Assembly: GCA_041658565.1 (NCBI GenBank)
Contig: JBAZZY010000009.1
Coordinates: 1 to 64,000, forward strand
Direction of reading: 5' to 3'
Length of the DNA: 64,000 nucleotides
Source of the DNA: Actinomycetota bacterium
Lineage (GTDB): Bacteria > Actinomycetota > AC-67
Of this stretch, positions 26,171 to 35,040 are shown in pieces. A program made the position numbers and the translations under genes. The notes beneath the pieces are model-generated. The model made no database searches, had not been told where the DNA came from, and was given only the letters and a program-made list of their open reading frames with translations. Within the stretch, counting starts at the first letter, position 1; each line of letters begins with the position of its first letter.

Positions 26171-27168
26171 CTGGGGTCTTGGGGACCTCCTTCTGGGGCG
26201 GCAAGCGTGTCCTCGTCACCGGGGCGACCGGCATCGTCGGTTCCTGGCTGGTTGGAGCCCTGCTCGATTCCGCGGCACACGTGGTCGCGTTGGTGCGGGA
26301 CGACGATCCTCAGTCCGAGTTGTTCCGGAGCGGACGCGTGCTGAACTTGAGCATCGTGAGCGGCTGTTTGGAGCACGAAGAAACTGTAGAGCGGGCAGTC
26401 AACGAGCACGAGGTGGACAGCGTCTTCCATTTAGGCGCCCAGACAATCGTATCGACAGCCCAGCGTTCGCCAGCGCCGACGTTCGAGTCGAACATTCGGG
26501 GGACGTGGAATGTGCTTGAGGCGTGTCGGCGCCTAGATGGCTTGGTGCAAAGGGTAGTCGTTGCTTCCAGCGACAAGGCGTATGGCCCTCAGACGAGCCT
26601 GCCGTACACCGAAGACACCCCACTCGCTGGCGTTCACCCGTACGAAGTGTCCAAGTCTTGTGCAGACCTCATCGCGCAGAGCTACCACAGGGCCTACGGG
26701 CTTCCAGTTGGAATCGCCCGCTGCGGCAACATCTATGGGGGCGGTGATCTGAATTGGAGCCGAATCGTTCCCGGCACAATTAGATCTCTACTCAATTCCT
26801 CTCGTCCCATCATACGGAGTGACGGAACGTGCCTTCGCGACTACCTGTTTGTGGATGATGCCGTTTCGGCGTACCTGACCCTCGGGGCGGCCCTCGCGGA
26901 TCGGAGCATCCACGGACATGCGTTCAATTTCAGCGCGGAGTCGCCGTTGACCGTGATGGAGATCTACAGAGAGATCTGCGCGGTGGTCGGTCAAGATGTG
27001 ACGCCTTCTGTGCTCGGAACGGCAAGTGGAGAGATCCAGCATCAGTATCTGTCCTCGGAGAAGGCTCGCTCTCTCCTCGGATGGAAGCCTCGCTTCTCGC
27101 TTCAGGAGGGACTTATGGCCACCGTTGCCTGGTACCGCGAGTTCTTCTCGGCAGAAGGGAAGACTTGA
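26152..27168 (+). CDS. rfbG: CDP-glucose 4,6-dehydratase
   Basis: 338-aa extended SDR that converts CDP-glucose to CDP-4-keto-6-deoxyglucose using bound NAD. The Rossmann motif VTGATGIVGSWL is near residue 22 and HLGAQTIV near 95. The RfbG-type SSDKAYG precedes the catalytic PYEVSKSCADLI (YxxxK). ARCGNIYGGGDLNWSRIVPG, split here by length, is the CDP-glucose dehydratase fingerprint. It overlaps rfbF by 19 nt and ends in a TGATG junction with rfbH, so the three genes are co-translated. It is slightly shorter than enterobacterial RfbG (about 357 aa). Confidence 0.93.
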   Translation: MEGVVVTGVLGTSFWGGKRVLVTGATGIVGSWLVGALLDSAAHVVALVRDDDPQSELFRSGRVLNLSIVSGCLEHEETVERAVNEHEVDSVFHLGAQTIVSTAQRSPAPTFESNIRGTWNVLEACRRLDGLVQRVVVASSDKAYGPQTSLPYTEDTPLAGVHPYEVSKSCADLIAQSYHRAYGLPVGIARCGNIYGGGDLNWSRIVPGTIRSLLNSSRPIIRSDGTCLRDYLFVDDAVSAYLTLGAALADRSIHGHAFNFSAESPLTVMEIYREICAVVGQDVTPSVLGTASGEIQHQYLSSEKARSLLGWKPRFSLQEGLMATVAWYREFFSAEGKT

Positions 27169-28496
27169 TGTCGGGGGAGTCCCCCTCCGAGATGCGTGCG
27201 GAGATTCTGGCTTTGGTTGCGCGGTTCGCTTCAGCGCAGTTCGAACAGTCGGAGTTCATCCCGGGGGAATCTGCAGTACCTGTTTCTGGACGCGTGTTCG
27301 ATCGCTCCGAGGTTGTGACGCTTGTCGATGCTGCGCTGGATTTCTGGCTCACGACGGGGCGGTTTGCTGCGCAGTTCGAGGCGGCGTTCGCCGGCCTTTT
27401 GGGGCGCCGCCATGCCATCCTGTGCAATTCGGGTTCATCGGCGAATCTCCTGGCTCTGTCGGCGCTCACTTCCCCCAAGCTCGGGGAGCGTCGTCTTCGT
27501 CCCGGGGATGAGGTAATCACTGTGGCGGCGGGGTTCCCGACGACGGTCAATCCGGTCGTTCAGAACGGACTTGTACCTGTGTTTGTGGATGTTGAACCGC
27601 TGGAGCGGGGGACATACAACATTGATGTGCGCGCGCTTGAGGCTGCCGTGTCTTCTCGAACTCGCGCCATCATGGTTGCGCACACATTGGGTAATCCATT
27701 TCGCGTCAACGATGTGCTGGGTTTCGCCGAGGCGAACGAGCTCTGGTTCGTGGAGGACAACTGCGACGCCCTTGGTTCGGAGTTCGGAGGACACCTGACT
27801 GGTACGTTTGGAGACCTTGCCACATCCAGCTTTTATCCGGCGCACCACATCACCATGGGTGAGGGCGGCTGCGTTGTGACGGATCGCCCGCTGCTCAAGA
27901 CCCTGGTCGAGTCCTTCCGCGACTGGGGGCGCGACTGCTGGTGTGAGCCCGGTGCGGAGAACACCTGTAAGAAGCGGTTCGGGTGGGGACTTAGCAGTCT
28001 GCCGAAGGGATTCGATCACAAGTACACGTTTTCGCACGTCGGGTACAACTTGAAGCTTACAGACATGCAAGCGGCCGTTGGGGTCGCCCAGCTGGAGAAG
28101 CTGTCGCAGTTCACTGCCGACCGGCGGGCCAATTTCGAGTTTCTGCATTCAGAGCTGGTAGGCCTCGAGGACGCGATCATTCTCCCCACAGCAACACCGG
28201 GCGCAGAACCAAGCTGGTTCGGGTTTCCGGTCGCCATTCGAACGCGCGCTGGTCTGTCGCGCGAGAAGGTCGTCGCGTATCTCGAGGCCTCGAACGTCAA
28301 GACCCGGATGATCTTCGCCGGCAATCTCACCCGCCAGCCGGCCTACGAAGGGGTGCCCTACCGAGTCGCAGGATCGCTCGAGAACACCGACGCCGTGATG
28401 GATCACGCTTTTTGGGTGGGGCTCTATCCTGGCTTGACGGAGAAGATGTTGATGCACACGGCGAAGACTCTTCGGGAGGCCGTTGGGGCGCGGTGA
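27168..28496 (+). CDS. rfbH: CDP-4-keto-6-deoxy-D-glucose 3-dehydrase (E1)
   Basis: 442-aa PMP-dependent, iron-sulphur dehydrase (RfbH/AscC/DdhC) that removes the C3 hydroxyl to give the 3,6-dideoxy-4-keto intermediate. The fold is aminotransferase-like (CNSGSSANLLALSAL near residue 87). In FYPAHHITMGEGG the Schiff-base lysine of aminotransferases is replaced by histidine (His226), as in E1. The [2Fe-2S] ligands Cys199, Cys257, Cys259 and Cys267 reproduce the family's C-x57-C-x1-C-x7-C motif exactly. ATG 27168 overlaps the rfbG stop. No E3 reductase (RfbI/AscD) gene is in the window, so electrons must come from a general ferredoxin/flavodoxin system or a gene elsewhere. Confidence 0.96.
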   Translation: MSGESPSEMRAEILALVARFASAQFEQSEFIPGESAVPVSGRVFDRSEVVTLVDAALDFWLTTGRFAAQFEAAFAGLLGRRHAILCNSGSSANLLALSALTSPKLGERRLRPGDEVITVAAGFPTTVNPVVQNGLVPVFVDVEPLERGTYNIDVRALEAAVSSRTRAIMVAHTLGNPFRVNDVLGFAEANELWFVEDNCDALGSEFGGHLTGTFGDLATSSFYPAHHITMGEGGCVVTDRPLLKTLVESFRDWGRDCWCEPGAENTCKKRFGWGLSSLPKGFDHKYTFSHVGYNLKLTDMQAAVGVAQLEKLSQFTADRRANFEFLHSELVGLEDAIILPTATPGAEPSWFGFPVAIRTRAGLSREKVVAYLEASNVKTRMIFAGNLTRQPAYEGVPYRVAGSLENTDAVMDHAFWVGLYPGLTEKMLMHTAKTLREAVGAR

Positions 28497-28547
28497 CCGC
28501 TGGTTTCCGCGTCACCGACTTGTTACGAACTGTGGGAGGCTTGCAGC

Positions 28548-29549
28548 ATGGCCATAGGTTCTCCGAAGCGTAAGCTCGTGTCGATCATCATTCCGGCTCG
28601 GAATGAAGAGGAGAACATCCCTCGAGTCGAGAAGGAAGTCACCTCAGCGCTCGCGGGTCTTGATTACGACTTCGAGTTCATCATCGTCGACAACGCGAGT
28701 ACTGATCGAACGCGCGCTTTGGCGCTGGATCTGTGCGCCCGCGACGATCGTTGGCGGTATGTGCGATTCAGCCGAGACTTCACCGTCGAGGCGTCGATGA
28801 CCGCGGGGTACCGTCTGGCGCAAGGCGATGCGATGGTAGTGCTCTACTCCGACTTGCAGGATCCTCCGGAGGCGGTGACGCGACTCCTTGCCAAATGGGA
28901 GGAAGGTTTCGACGTTGTCTACGGAGTCCGAACGGTTCGACCCGGCGATGCCAGATGGCGAAACTTCCTCGTTGACAAGGTCTACAGGACTATCCGGCGT
29001 CTGTCGGATCCTCCAATCCCGAGAAACGCGGGAGATTTCAGGCTGATCTCTCGCCGCGTGCGCGATGCGCTCAATGAATGCGGCGAGTACAACAGATACA
29101 TGCGGGGACTGATTTCCTGGCTTGGCTTTCGGCAGGCGGGTGTCGAGTACGAACGCCGTCCCAGACTCGCTGGAAAGAGCAATGCGCCTTTCTGGGATCT
29201 GGTGTCTTTCACGTTCAATGCTGTGACGAGCTTCTCTCTTAAGCCTCTTCGAGTGTTTACTGCTGCCGGGTTCGTGCTGCTGGGCCTAAGCGTAGGCGCC
29301 ATTCCTGTCTACGTGGGGTTGTTCTTCGCGGGTCACCCGCCGGCAGGCATCACGACGGTCATCATTCTGCTGCTCTTCGCAATCGGTCTCAATAGTCTCG
29401 GAGTGGGAGTGCTCGGGGAATACCTCGGACGTACGTACGCCGAAACGAAGAGGCGTCCCCTTTATCTGATCGAGGAGGTAGTCAACATTGGCGAATGGAA
29501 TGACGCGTCGCCGGCGACTCGTGGCGGGCCGCCGCGCTTGTCCATTTGA
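28548..29549 (+). CDS. GT2 polyprenyl-phosphate glycosyltransferase (GtrB/DPM1-like)
   Basis: 333-aa family 2 glycosyltransferase. The GT-A domain starts with VSIIIPARNEEENIPRV, then DFEFIIVDNASTDRT. The metal-binding segment is LYSDLQDPPEAV near residue 100. GDFRLISRRVRDAL near 163 is the GtrB/ArnC/DPM1 pattern. Two C-terminal helices (about 235-260 and 268-290) form the GtrB membrane anchor. These enzymes load a sugar onto undecaprenyl phosphate for later use outside the cell by a GT-C transferase, for which the protein encoded at 23522-25021 is a candidate. GGGAGG lies 8 nt before the ATG. It is separated from rfbH by 51 nt and converges with the transketolase genes. Confidence 0.9.
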   Translation: MAIGSPKRKLVSIIIPARNEEENIPRVEKEVTSALAGLDYDFEFIIVDNASTDRTRALALDLCARDDRWRYVRFSRDFTVEASMTAGYRLAQGDAMVVLYSDLQDPPEAVTRLLAKWEEGFDVVYGVRTVRPGDARWRNFLVDKVYRTIRRLSDPPIPRNAGDFRLISRRVRDALNECGEYNRYMRGLISWLGFRQAGVEYERRPRLAGKSNAPFWDLVSFTFNAVTSFSLKPLRVFTAAGFVLLGLSVGAIPVYVGLFFAGHPPAGITTVIILLLFAIGLNSLGVGVLGEYLGRTYAETKRRPLYLIEEVVNIGEWNDASPATRGGPPRLSI

Positions 29550-29555
29550 GCAGGG

Positions 29556-30512
29556 CTAGGGTTCTTGGGAGCCGGACCTCTGCGCCGATGGACAGGGTTC
29601 GGACCGGAGGCGGCCCGCTACGGCGGCCGCGATATCCGGGGGAGTCAAGCCCGCGAGTTTCGTCAGATGCTCCTGTGATCCGATCCGCCCCTCGGTGCTC
29701 CGACTGAACGCGAATGACAGGCAAGGGGTGGGGTGGGCCCCAAGGGCCGAAGTGATCGCAGAATAGAGTCCTCCGACATCGGAGTGATCCTCAACGACTG
29801 CAAGAAGGCCGGTATTCGTGGCAGCAGCTCTCACTGCTGCGGTGTCGAGCGGCTTGACCGTATGCATGCTCAGTACTCGTGCTGCTATACCTTCGTCGGA
29901 CAAGATATCGGCGACCGCGACGACGGTGCGCAGCATCCCTCCGGTGCTGATGAGCGTGACGTCACCACCCTCGCGTAGCGCGATAGCGGTGCCGAGGCGG
30001 AAGTCGGGCTCACCCTGATGCACGACCGCCTCGCCCCCCCGTCCAAGACGCAAATAGGATGGACCCGAGGATTCTGCCAGGGTGCGGGTCGCAAGTCGGA
30101 CCTCGATGGGATCGCCGGGCGCCACTACCGACAGGTTGGGCATCGCCCGCATGACGGCGAGATCCTCGAGTGCATGGTGTGTGTACCCGGCCGATCCGTA
30201 CGCGACACCCCCCCCCACGGCGACTATGTTGACGTTGAGGTTGTGGTAGCAGACGTCGTTGCGAATCTGTTCGAGGCACCGAATGGTCGAGAAGTTAGCG
30301 ATTGAGTAGGTGAACACGGTCAGTCCCGACATTGCGAGACCTGCTGCGATCCCCGTCATGTTCTGCTCGGCAACGCCGACGTTGACATAGCGATGTGGGA
30401 ACCGGGCCGCGAAGACCTCGAGGACGGAATAGCCGAGATCTCCAGTCAGCAGCCAAATGGTCTCGTCGCGCTCGGCGAGTTCAACCAGGGTCTTGATGAA
30501 TGCTGACCTCAA
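29556..30512 (-). CDS. Transketolase, C-terminal subunit (pyrimidine and C-terminal domains)
   Basis: 318-aa second half of a split, thiamine-diphosphate-dependent transketolase. The Pyr domain has GDLGYSVLE near residue 24, and VNVGVAEQNMTGIAAGLA with Glu49 as the probable glutamate that activates the ThDP aminopyrimidine. The C-terminal domain has LISTGGML and VLSMHTVKPLDTAAV. The start is TTG 30512, overlapping the upstream subunit's TGA (TTGA). No ATG or GTG lies between that point and the conserved core, so TTG is nearly forced. It pairs with the gene at 30509-31327. Housekeeping transketolases are single chains of about 650 aa, and split forms often belong to dedicated sugar pathways. 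Here it sits between the CDP-deoxysugar genes and a sugar C-methyltransferase, so it may act on a nucleotide-ketosugar (inference). Confidence 0.9.
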   Translation of the reverse strand: MRSAFIKTLVELAERDETIWLLTGDLGYSVLEVFAARFPHRYVNVGVAEQNMTGIAAGLAMSGLTVFTYSIANFSTIRCLEQIRNDVCYHNLNVNIVAVGGGVAYGSAGYTHHALEDLAVMRAMPNLSVVAPGDPIEVRLATRTLAESSGPSYLRLGRGGEAVVHQGEPDFRLGTAIALREGGDVTLISTGGMLRTVVAVADILSDEGIAARVLSMHTVKPLDTAAVRAAATNTGLLAVVEDHSDVGGLYSAITSALGAHPTPCLSFAFSRSTEGRIGSQEHLTKLAGLTPPDIAAAVAGRLRSEPCPSAQRSGSQEP

Positions 30513-31327
30513 CGGTTTGCCCCCCCGAGTTGCGCAAGAGCCTCGGCGAGTTGGGTCGTGTTGGGCGACTTGTAGTGCCACTCTATGAGTCCCTCCATAA
30601 AGCTGACACCCTTGCCCTTGATGGTGTGCGCGATAAGGACGCTCGGCTTTCCCGGCTTGAACGGAACGTCGGCCAAGGTGTCGAGGAGGTCCTGGTGTAC
30701 GTGGCCTCCGACTTCCCGCACCGCCCACCCAAAGGCGCTCCACTTCTCAGCAAGCGGTTCTAGGTTGAGAACGTCATGAACCGAACCGAAACTCTGGAGC
30801 TTGTTGTAGTCGATGATCGCGATAAGGTTGTCCAATTGATGGTGCGGCGCGAAGAGTGCTGCCTCCCAGGTGGAGCCCTCATCGCACTCGCCGTCGCTTA
30901 GCATTACGAATACCCGATGCTGCGATTCGTTTCGCTTGGCGGCCAGGGCCAATCCGCATCCGATGGGGAGCCCATGGCCGAGCGCGCCGGTTGAGACTTC
31001 AACTCCGGGGACTCCCCTGCTCACCACATGCCCAGCGAGTGTTGAACCGTCCTGGCAGTAAGTGCGCAGGCGTTCCACGGGAAAGAAGCCTAGTTCTGCG
31101 AGGACGGCGTAGACGGCTGCTGCACCGTGGCCCTTGCTGAGCACGAATCTGTCGCGATCGGGCCAGTCTGGGCGGTCGGGATCGACTCGCAAGATTGATC
31201 CGTAGAGAACGGCGAGCAGATCCGCCATCGACAAGCACGTGCCGATGTGCGACGAGTTGGCCGCATGGGTCATCTGGAGGGCATGGCAACGTATGCGACG
31301 AGCCAACTGCTCCACGGCCTCATGCAT
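30509..31327 (-). CDS. Transketolase, N-terminal (ThDP/PP) subunit
   Basis: 272-aa first half of the split transketolase. Conserved elements include NSSHIGTCLSMADLLAVLY at residues 24-42, DRFVLSKGHGAAAVYAVLA near 60, and STGALGHGLPIGCGLALA near 112. The ThDP-diphosphate/metal motif begins at SDGE (144-147) and ends at Asn175 in IIDYNKLQ (the GDG-x-N pattern, with the first Gly replaced by Ser). TIKGKGVSFME near 235 is also typical. It starts at ATG 31327 with no obvious ribosome-binding site and overlaps the C-subunit gene by 4 nt. It is transcribed leftward, divergently from the SDR gene at 31565. Transketolase chemistry is transfer of a two-carbon ketol unit; its acceptor in this locus is unknown. 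Confidence 0.92.
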   Translation of the reverse strand: MHEAVEQLARRIRCHALQMTHAANSSHIGTCLSMADLLAVLYGSILRVDPDRPDWPDRDRFVLSKGHGAAAVYAVLAELGFFPVERLRTYCQDGSTLAGHVVSRGVPGVEVSTGALGHGLPIGCGLALAAKRNESQHRVFVMLSDGECDEGSTWEAALFAPHHQLDNLIAIIDYNKLQSFGSVHDVLNLEPLAEKWSAFGWAVREVGGHVHQDLLDTLADVPFKPGKPSVLIAHTIKGKGVSFMEGLIEWHYKSPNTTQLAEALAQLGGANR

Positions 31328-31564
31328 GGGGCGGAGGATACCAACAACTGCTGCACCCGGGGGAGCAAAGGCTTCCTCGGGTGCCCGTCGTCGGCCGGGG
31401 GCGTCTCCGGGCTGGGTCGAACCGCCGTGTTGTTAGGGTGGCAGTGATGCAGTCGGATGATGTCGGTTGGTATGCTCTATTCAGCGGTCGCGTGCCGAGG
31501 TTCTACTCGCAGGCCGATAGGAGGCAAGCGGAGTTGTGATCGGCGATCGAACCGAGATGCCGCG

Positions 31565-32662
31565 ATGATGTTGGACGCCCTGCCTGCGGGATACTCGGTG
31601 ATTCGCGAGGATGTGGAACGCATCGCGAATGGCATCGGCGTGGCGGCCGCCGGACTGGCGGGCCGGAGGCTTTTGCTGACAGGCGCAAGCGGCTTCCTCG
31701 CTGCGTATATGGCCGACACCATTGCTTGGCTCAACGACAACGTGTTGGATGAGCCTTGCACGCTTGTGGCGATGGTGCGCACTCCCGTCGTGGACGGAGG
31801 GCGTCTTGGCCACTTGCTAGGCAGGGAAGACATTTGTTTCATCACTCAGGATGTGTCGAGTCCTACCCAGATTCAGGGAAACGTTAACTTCGTCGTGCAC
31901 GCGGCGTCGAGGGCGTCGCCTCGCAAATACCTCGAAGATCCACTGGCCACGATCGATGCGAATGTCTCGGGCACGAGGCATCTTCTAGAACTGGCCCGCG
32001 AGCGAGAGTCCGAGAAGTTCTTGTTCTTGTCGAGTGGCGAGATCTATGGGAACCTTGTCGGCACGCAGATCCCTATCGCGGAATCTGTTCCTGGTCGGAT
32101 CGACTGCACCGGAGAGAGAGCTTGTTACACGGAGTCAAAGAGGCTTGGGGAAACGCTCTGCATGGTCTACTGGCGCCGTTTTGGGGTTCCGGTTTCGATT
32201 GTCAGGCCGTTTCACGTGTACGGACCGGGTATGGCTGCCGGGGATGGACGCGTCGTGGCGGAGTTCCTCGAGAGTCGTGCCGCCGGAACGCCGATCCGGT
32301 TGCTGAGCGACGGTTCGGGTGTGAGGGCATTCTGCTATATCTCGGACGCGACGACCGCCATGTTCGCCGCGTTGCTCGGCAGTGTGCGAGGTGAGGCGTT
32401 GAACGTCGGTGATGACCGGGAACCGATCGCGATGAGGGATCTGGCGGAGATGATCGCACGGCTCGAAGAGCCTGCGGTGCCGGTGGTTCGCGAGGGCCGA
32501 GACACGGCCTCGCATCTCCGCGAATCGCCTTCGTGGGTATGCCCTGACGTCGGAAAAGCACGCCGGCTCCTGGGCTATTCCCCAAAGGTCGGCCTTCAGG
32601 ATGGACTAGTTAGAACTCTTGCGTGGTATAGAGAATGCGCGTCGGACCGGTCGGTACCGTGA
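31565..32662 (+). CDS. NAD-dependent epimerase/dehydratase (extended SDR)
   Basis: 365-aa extended SDR. The Rossmann motif LLLTGASGFLAAYMAD is near residue 39, and FVVHAASRASPRKY near 112. LFLSSGEIYGN is followed by the catalytic YTESKRLGE (YxxxK) near 187. RPFHVYGPGM and the C-terminal LLGYSPKVGLQDGLVRTLAW follow the UDP-glucuronate decarboxylase/dTDP-glucose dehydratase style. A 40-residue N-terminal extension precedes the Rossmann fold. ATG 31565 is the first plausible start (ATG 31568 is adjacent). It probably reduces, epimerises or dehydrates a keto-sugar nucleotide in the branched deoxysugar pathway. The exact reaction is not assignable. Confidence 0.82.
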   Translation: MMLDALPAGYSVIREDVERIANGIGVAAAGLAGRRLLLTGASGFLAAYMADTIAWLNDNVLDEPCTLVAMVRTPVVDGGRLGHLLGREDICFITQDVSSPTQIQGNVNFVVHAASRASPRKYLEDPLATIDANVSGTRHLLELARERESEKFLFLSSGEIYGNLVGTQIPIAESVPGRIDCTGERACYTESKRLGETLCMVYWRRFGVPVSIVRPFHVYGPGMAAGDGRVVAEFLESRAAGTPIRLLSDGSGVRAFCYISDATTAMFAALLGSVRGEALNVGDDREPIAMRDLAEMIARLEEPAVPVVREGRDTASHLRESPSWVCPDVGKARRLLGYSPKVGLQDGLVRTLAWYRECASDRSVP

Positions 32663-33888
32663 GCGACGTAGATGCTCTGCGGAAGGCCGGGGCCCGTACG
32701 AGAGCGGACTGCCGGATTTGCGGGTCCGCGGAGGTGTCCCCGTTCATCCGGCATGAGTCTCTTCCTGTGGCCGGGATGTATCTGTCGGCCAATGATATAG
32801 AACCCGAACCGCTGTTCCCGTTGACGGTGGGATTCTGTCGCTCTTGTGGGCTGGTTCAGCTAGGTGAGGTCATTCCTGCCGAGTTCTATTCGTCATACCG
32901 GTTCACCGGGTCGGGATCATCGTCGTACAGAACCCACGTCGAACAGGTAGCTGACGCTCTCGTGGACGAGTGGGGACTTGACCGTAAGCGCATAGTCGAG
33001 ATCGGGTGCAACGATGGCTATTTGTTGAGGATGCTCAAGGAGAGGGGTCGCAACAAGGTATTCGGCTACGAACCTGCTGTAGACCTAGCTCAATCCTGCG
33101 AAAGACAGGGCATCGACGTCGCTGCCGAACTGTTTGGCCCAACGACGATCGGGCTGTGTCCCCTTGCGCCGGTGGACGCGGTCATCTTTCGCCACGTCCT
33201 CGAACATATTGACGACGTTCATGCGTTTCTTGGCGCGGTGCGGAGCATCTTGCGAGGACCGGGATCGCTGGTGGTTATTGAGGTTCCCGACATGGGCGCC
33301 ATCCTAGGGAACCGGCTTTACTCGAACTTCTATCATGAGCACCTGTCTTACTTCTCGCGCGATAGCCTTTCGGCTCTCCTCGCCCAGCATGGGTTTGTGC
33401 CGAGGATATGGAAGCGGGTCCCGATTCATGGGGGTTCACTTCTGGTTGTGTGTGAGGCGTCAGGCGCCCACACCGATGCCGCAGTTGTTCCAGACCGGCA
33501 GGTGACCTTTGCGGATTGCGAGGAGTTCGCCGGGGCTTCACGCCGGTATTTCGATAGCGTTGGGAGCTTCGTGCGCAATGAGCGTCGGCGGAAAGTAGTT
33601 CTAGCGGGGTACGGCGCTGCGCACCGAACAGTTGTTACCTGCAGCTTGGCTGGACTTGGCTCGGACGACGTCGCGTTTCTCGTGGACAGGAATCCGTACC
33701 TGCATGGTTTTGTTGTTCCTGGTGCGCGGATCCCGATTTACGGTCCTGCGAGACTGTCGGAGTCGCCCCCCGACGCCCTCGTGCTCTTCGCCACCTCATT
33801 CGAGGAGGAGATTGTCCGCGAGCAGCAGGCATTCGCCCGTGATGGAGGACGGTTCGTGTCGATCTCAGCGGAGCCGAAGTTCATTTGA
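32659..33888 (+). CDS. NDP-sugar C-methyltransferase (TylC3/TcaB9 family)
   Basis: 409-aa three-domain SAM-dependent sugar C-methyltransferase. The N-terminal zinc site is Cys18-x2-Cys21 and Cys60-x2-Cys63 (Methyltransf_13). The SAM domain has IVEIGCNDGYLLRM at 112-125 and HVLEHIDDVHAF near 179. FYHEHLSYF at 224-232 supplies the family's catalytic His/Glu/Tyr set. The C-terminal domain (VVLAGYGAAHRTV near 306) is Methyltransf_14, which holds the nucleotide-sugar. Family members methylate C3 of NDP-4-keto-deoxysugars, making carbon-branched sugars. GTG 32659 (GTGA overlap with the SDR gene) is preferred; ATG 32635 is possible. Together with RfbFGH and the split transketolase it points to a branched-chain deoxysugar. 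Confidence 0.92.
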   Translation: MSDVDALRKAGARTRADCRICGSAEVSPFIRHESLPVAGMYLSANDIEPEPLFPLTVGFCRSCGLVQLGEVIPAEFYSSYRFTGSGSSSYRTHVEQVADALVDEWGLDRKRIVEIGCNDGYLLRMLKERGRNKVFGYEPAVDLAQSCERQGIDVAAELFGPTTIGLCPLAPVDAVIFRHVLEHIDDVHAFLGAVRSILRGPGSLVVIEVPDMGAILGNRLYSNFYHEHLSYFSRDSLSALLAQHGFVPRIWKRVPIHGGSLLVVCEASGAHTDAAVVPDRQVTFADCEEFAGASRRYFDSVGSFVRNERRRKVVLAGYGAAHRTVVTCSLAGLGSDDVAFLVDRNPYLHGFVVPGARIPIYGPARLSESPPDALVLFATSFEEEIVREQQAFARDGGRFVSISAEPKFI

Positions 33889-33978
33889 GGTAGACGTTTA
33901 GCGCTTGGCACCGGCGGTCGGTGGGGACTGCCGGGCAGAGTTGCGTCCACGATGGCTGTGCCGGCTCTACGACGCGGG

Positions 33979-35040
33979 TTACTCGCGTTCGCCATCACCT
34001 CGTGAGCCATGGGTCCGAAGGGACCAGCCAGCCCTTGGGACGATGTCTGCCCAGGACAGGTCGGATAGCGGATAGCGTAGCAGTGCCTCGCGGGGATCCA
34101 GGATTCCGGGAAGCGCTTGACTGCCCACTGCTCGCCATCCGGTGGCCGGCGTCACATGGGGTCGGTCTTCGATGCGCCGGGCTCGCGTCGTCGGTTGGTA
34201 AGAGGCTCTTCTCCGGAGGTGCAGTCCGTACGCGCGCTCGGCCAGCGCGTCAGGAGCGAGCGCCAGGATGATGCGCGCCCGGGAGCGAACCAAGTCTCTG
34301 AGCGAAGAGGATGTGTCCCCTCCGACGAGTTGGCTGACATAGTGGCCCTCCTCGGCGTGATGGCGAAAGACGTTCGCCCAAGTCCACTGAGGGGAAGTGA
34401 CTGCGTCGAAAGTGCCGGTGGAAAGTGCCCCAACCGCCGCGCGAGCAACCGCGTCCGCCAGTGTCGCAACAAACACAGTGTTCGACGGGCGCGCACCGCA
34501 GTCTGGGAGCATCACGCTACCGTGCCGCAGTGCGGTCATGATCTCGACAGACTGGGGTTGGAGCGGGCCGAGCGCGTGGCCGATTCGCAGGATTGTTAGA
34601 AGCCTACTGGTGCCGATAGCGCCGCGGCGAGCGACGCGCTCGAGGCTCAGCTTTTCCCAACCGTAGGCGTCCGGTACCCGCAGGGCGATCTCGGGGGCAT
34701 AGACCATGATTGTGCTTGCGGTAATGACGTGGGCCCCCGCCGGGGCGGAAACCACGCAGTTGCGCACGACGGCTCGGTTCGCGAGAGCCTCCGACCTGCT
34801 GCGCGGCGCACGGTACGCAAGCTGGAAGACGACGTCACAGTCGGCCAGAGCAGCCTTCGCTTGAGCCGGGTCTGCGACATCGGCGTGGCGACAGGTCACG
34901 CCGCATAGGCGCAGGAATGCCGAACCTGAGGGGTTCCTGCAGATCCCAACGACATCGAGGTTCTCGCGACCGCTCAGGCGCAGGGCAAGCTCGCCCCCGA
35001 TCCTCCCGTTGGCCCCAACGATCGCCACGCGCCCGGTCAT
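33979..35040 (-). CDS. NAD-dependent epimerase/dehydratase-like SDR
   Basis: 353-aa extended-SDR protein. The Rossmann motif VAIVGANGRIGGELALRL is at residues 5-22, and CDVVFQLAYRAPRSRSEA near 69. ASTIMVYAP precedes a candidate Tyr-x3-Lys at DAYGWEKLS near 129. LRIGHALGP is the usual substrate-proximal strand. The C-terminal 130 residues are Arg-rich and poorly matched. ATG 35040 forms an ATGA overlap with the upstream Gfo/Idh gene. As the last gene of the three-gene minus-strand operon (36035-37333, 35037-36038, this one) it converges with the C-methyltransferase. It probably acts on a nucleotide-sugar; reaction unknown. Confidence 0.75.
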   Translation of the reverse strand: MTGRVAIVGANGRIGGELALRLSGRENLDVVGICRNPSGSAFLRLCGVTCRHADVADPAQAKAALADCDVVFQLAYRAPRSRSEALANRAVVRNCVVSAPAGAHVITASTIMVYAPEIALRVPDAYGWEKLSLERVARRGAIGTSRLLTILRIGHALGPLQPQSVEIMTALRHGSVMLPDCGARPSNTVFVATLADAVARAAVGALSTGTFDAVTSPQWTWANVFRHHAEEGHYVSQLVGGDTSSSLRDLVRSRARIILALAPDALAERAYGLHLRRRASYQPTTRARRIEDRPHVTPATGWRAVGSQALPGILDPREALLRYPLSDLSWADIVPRAGWSLRTHGSRGDGERE

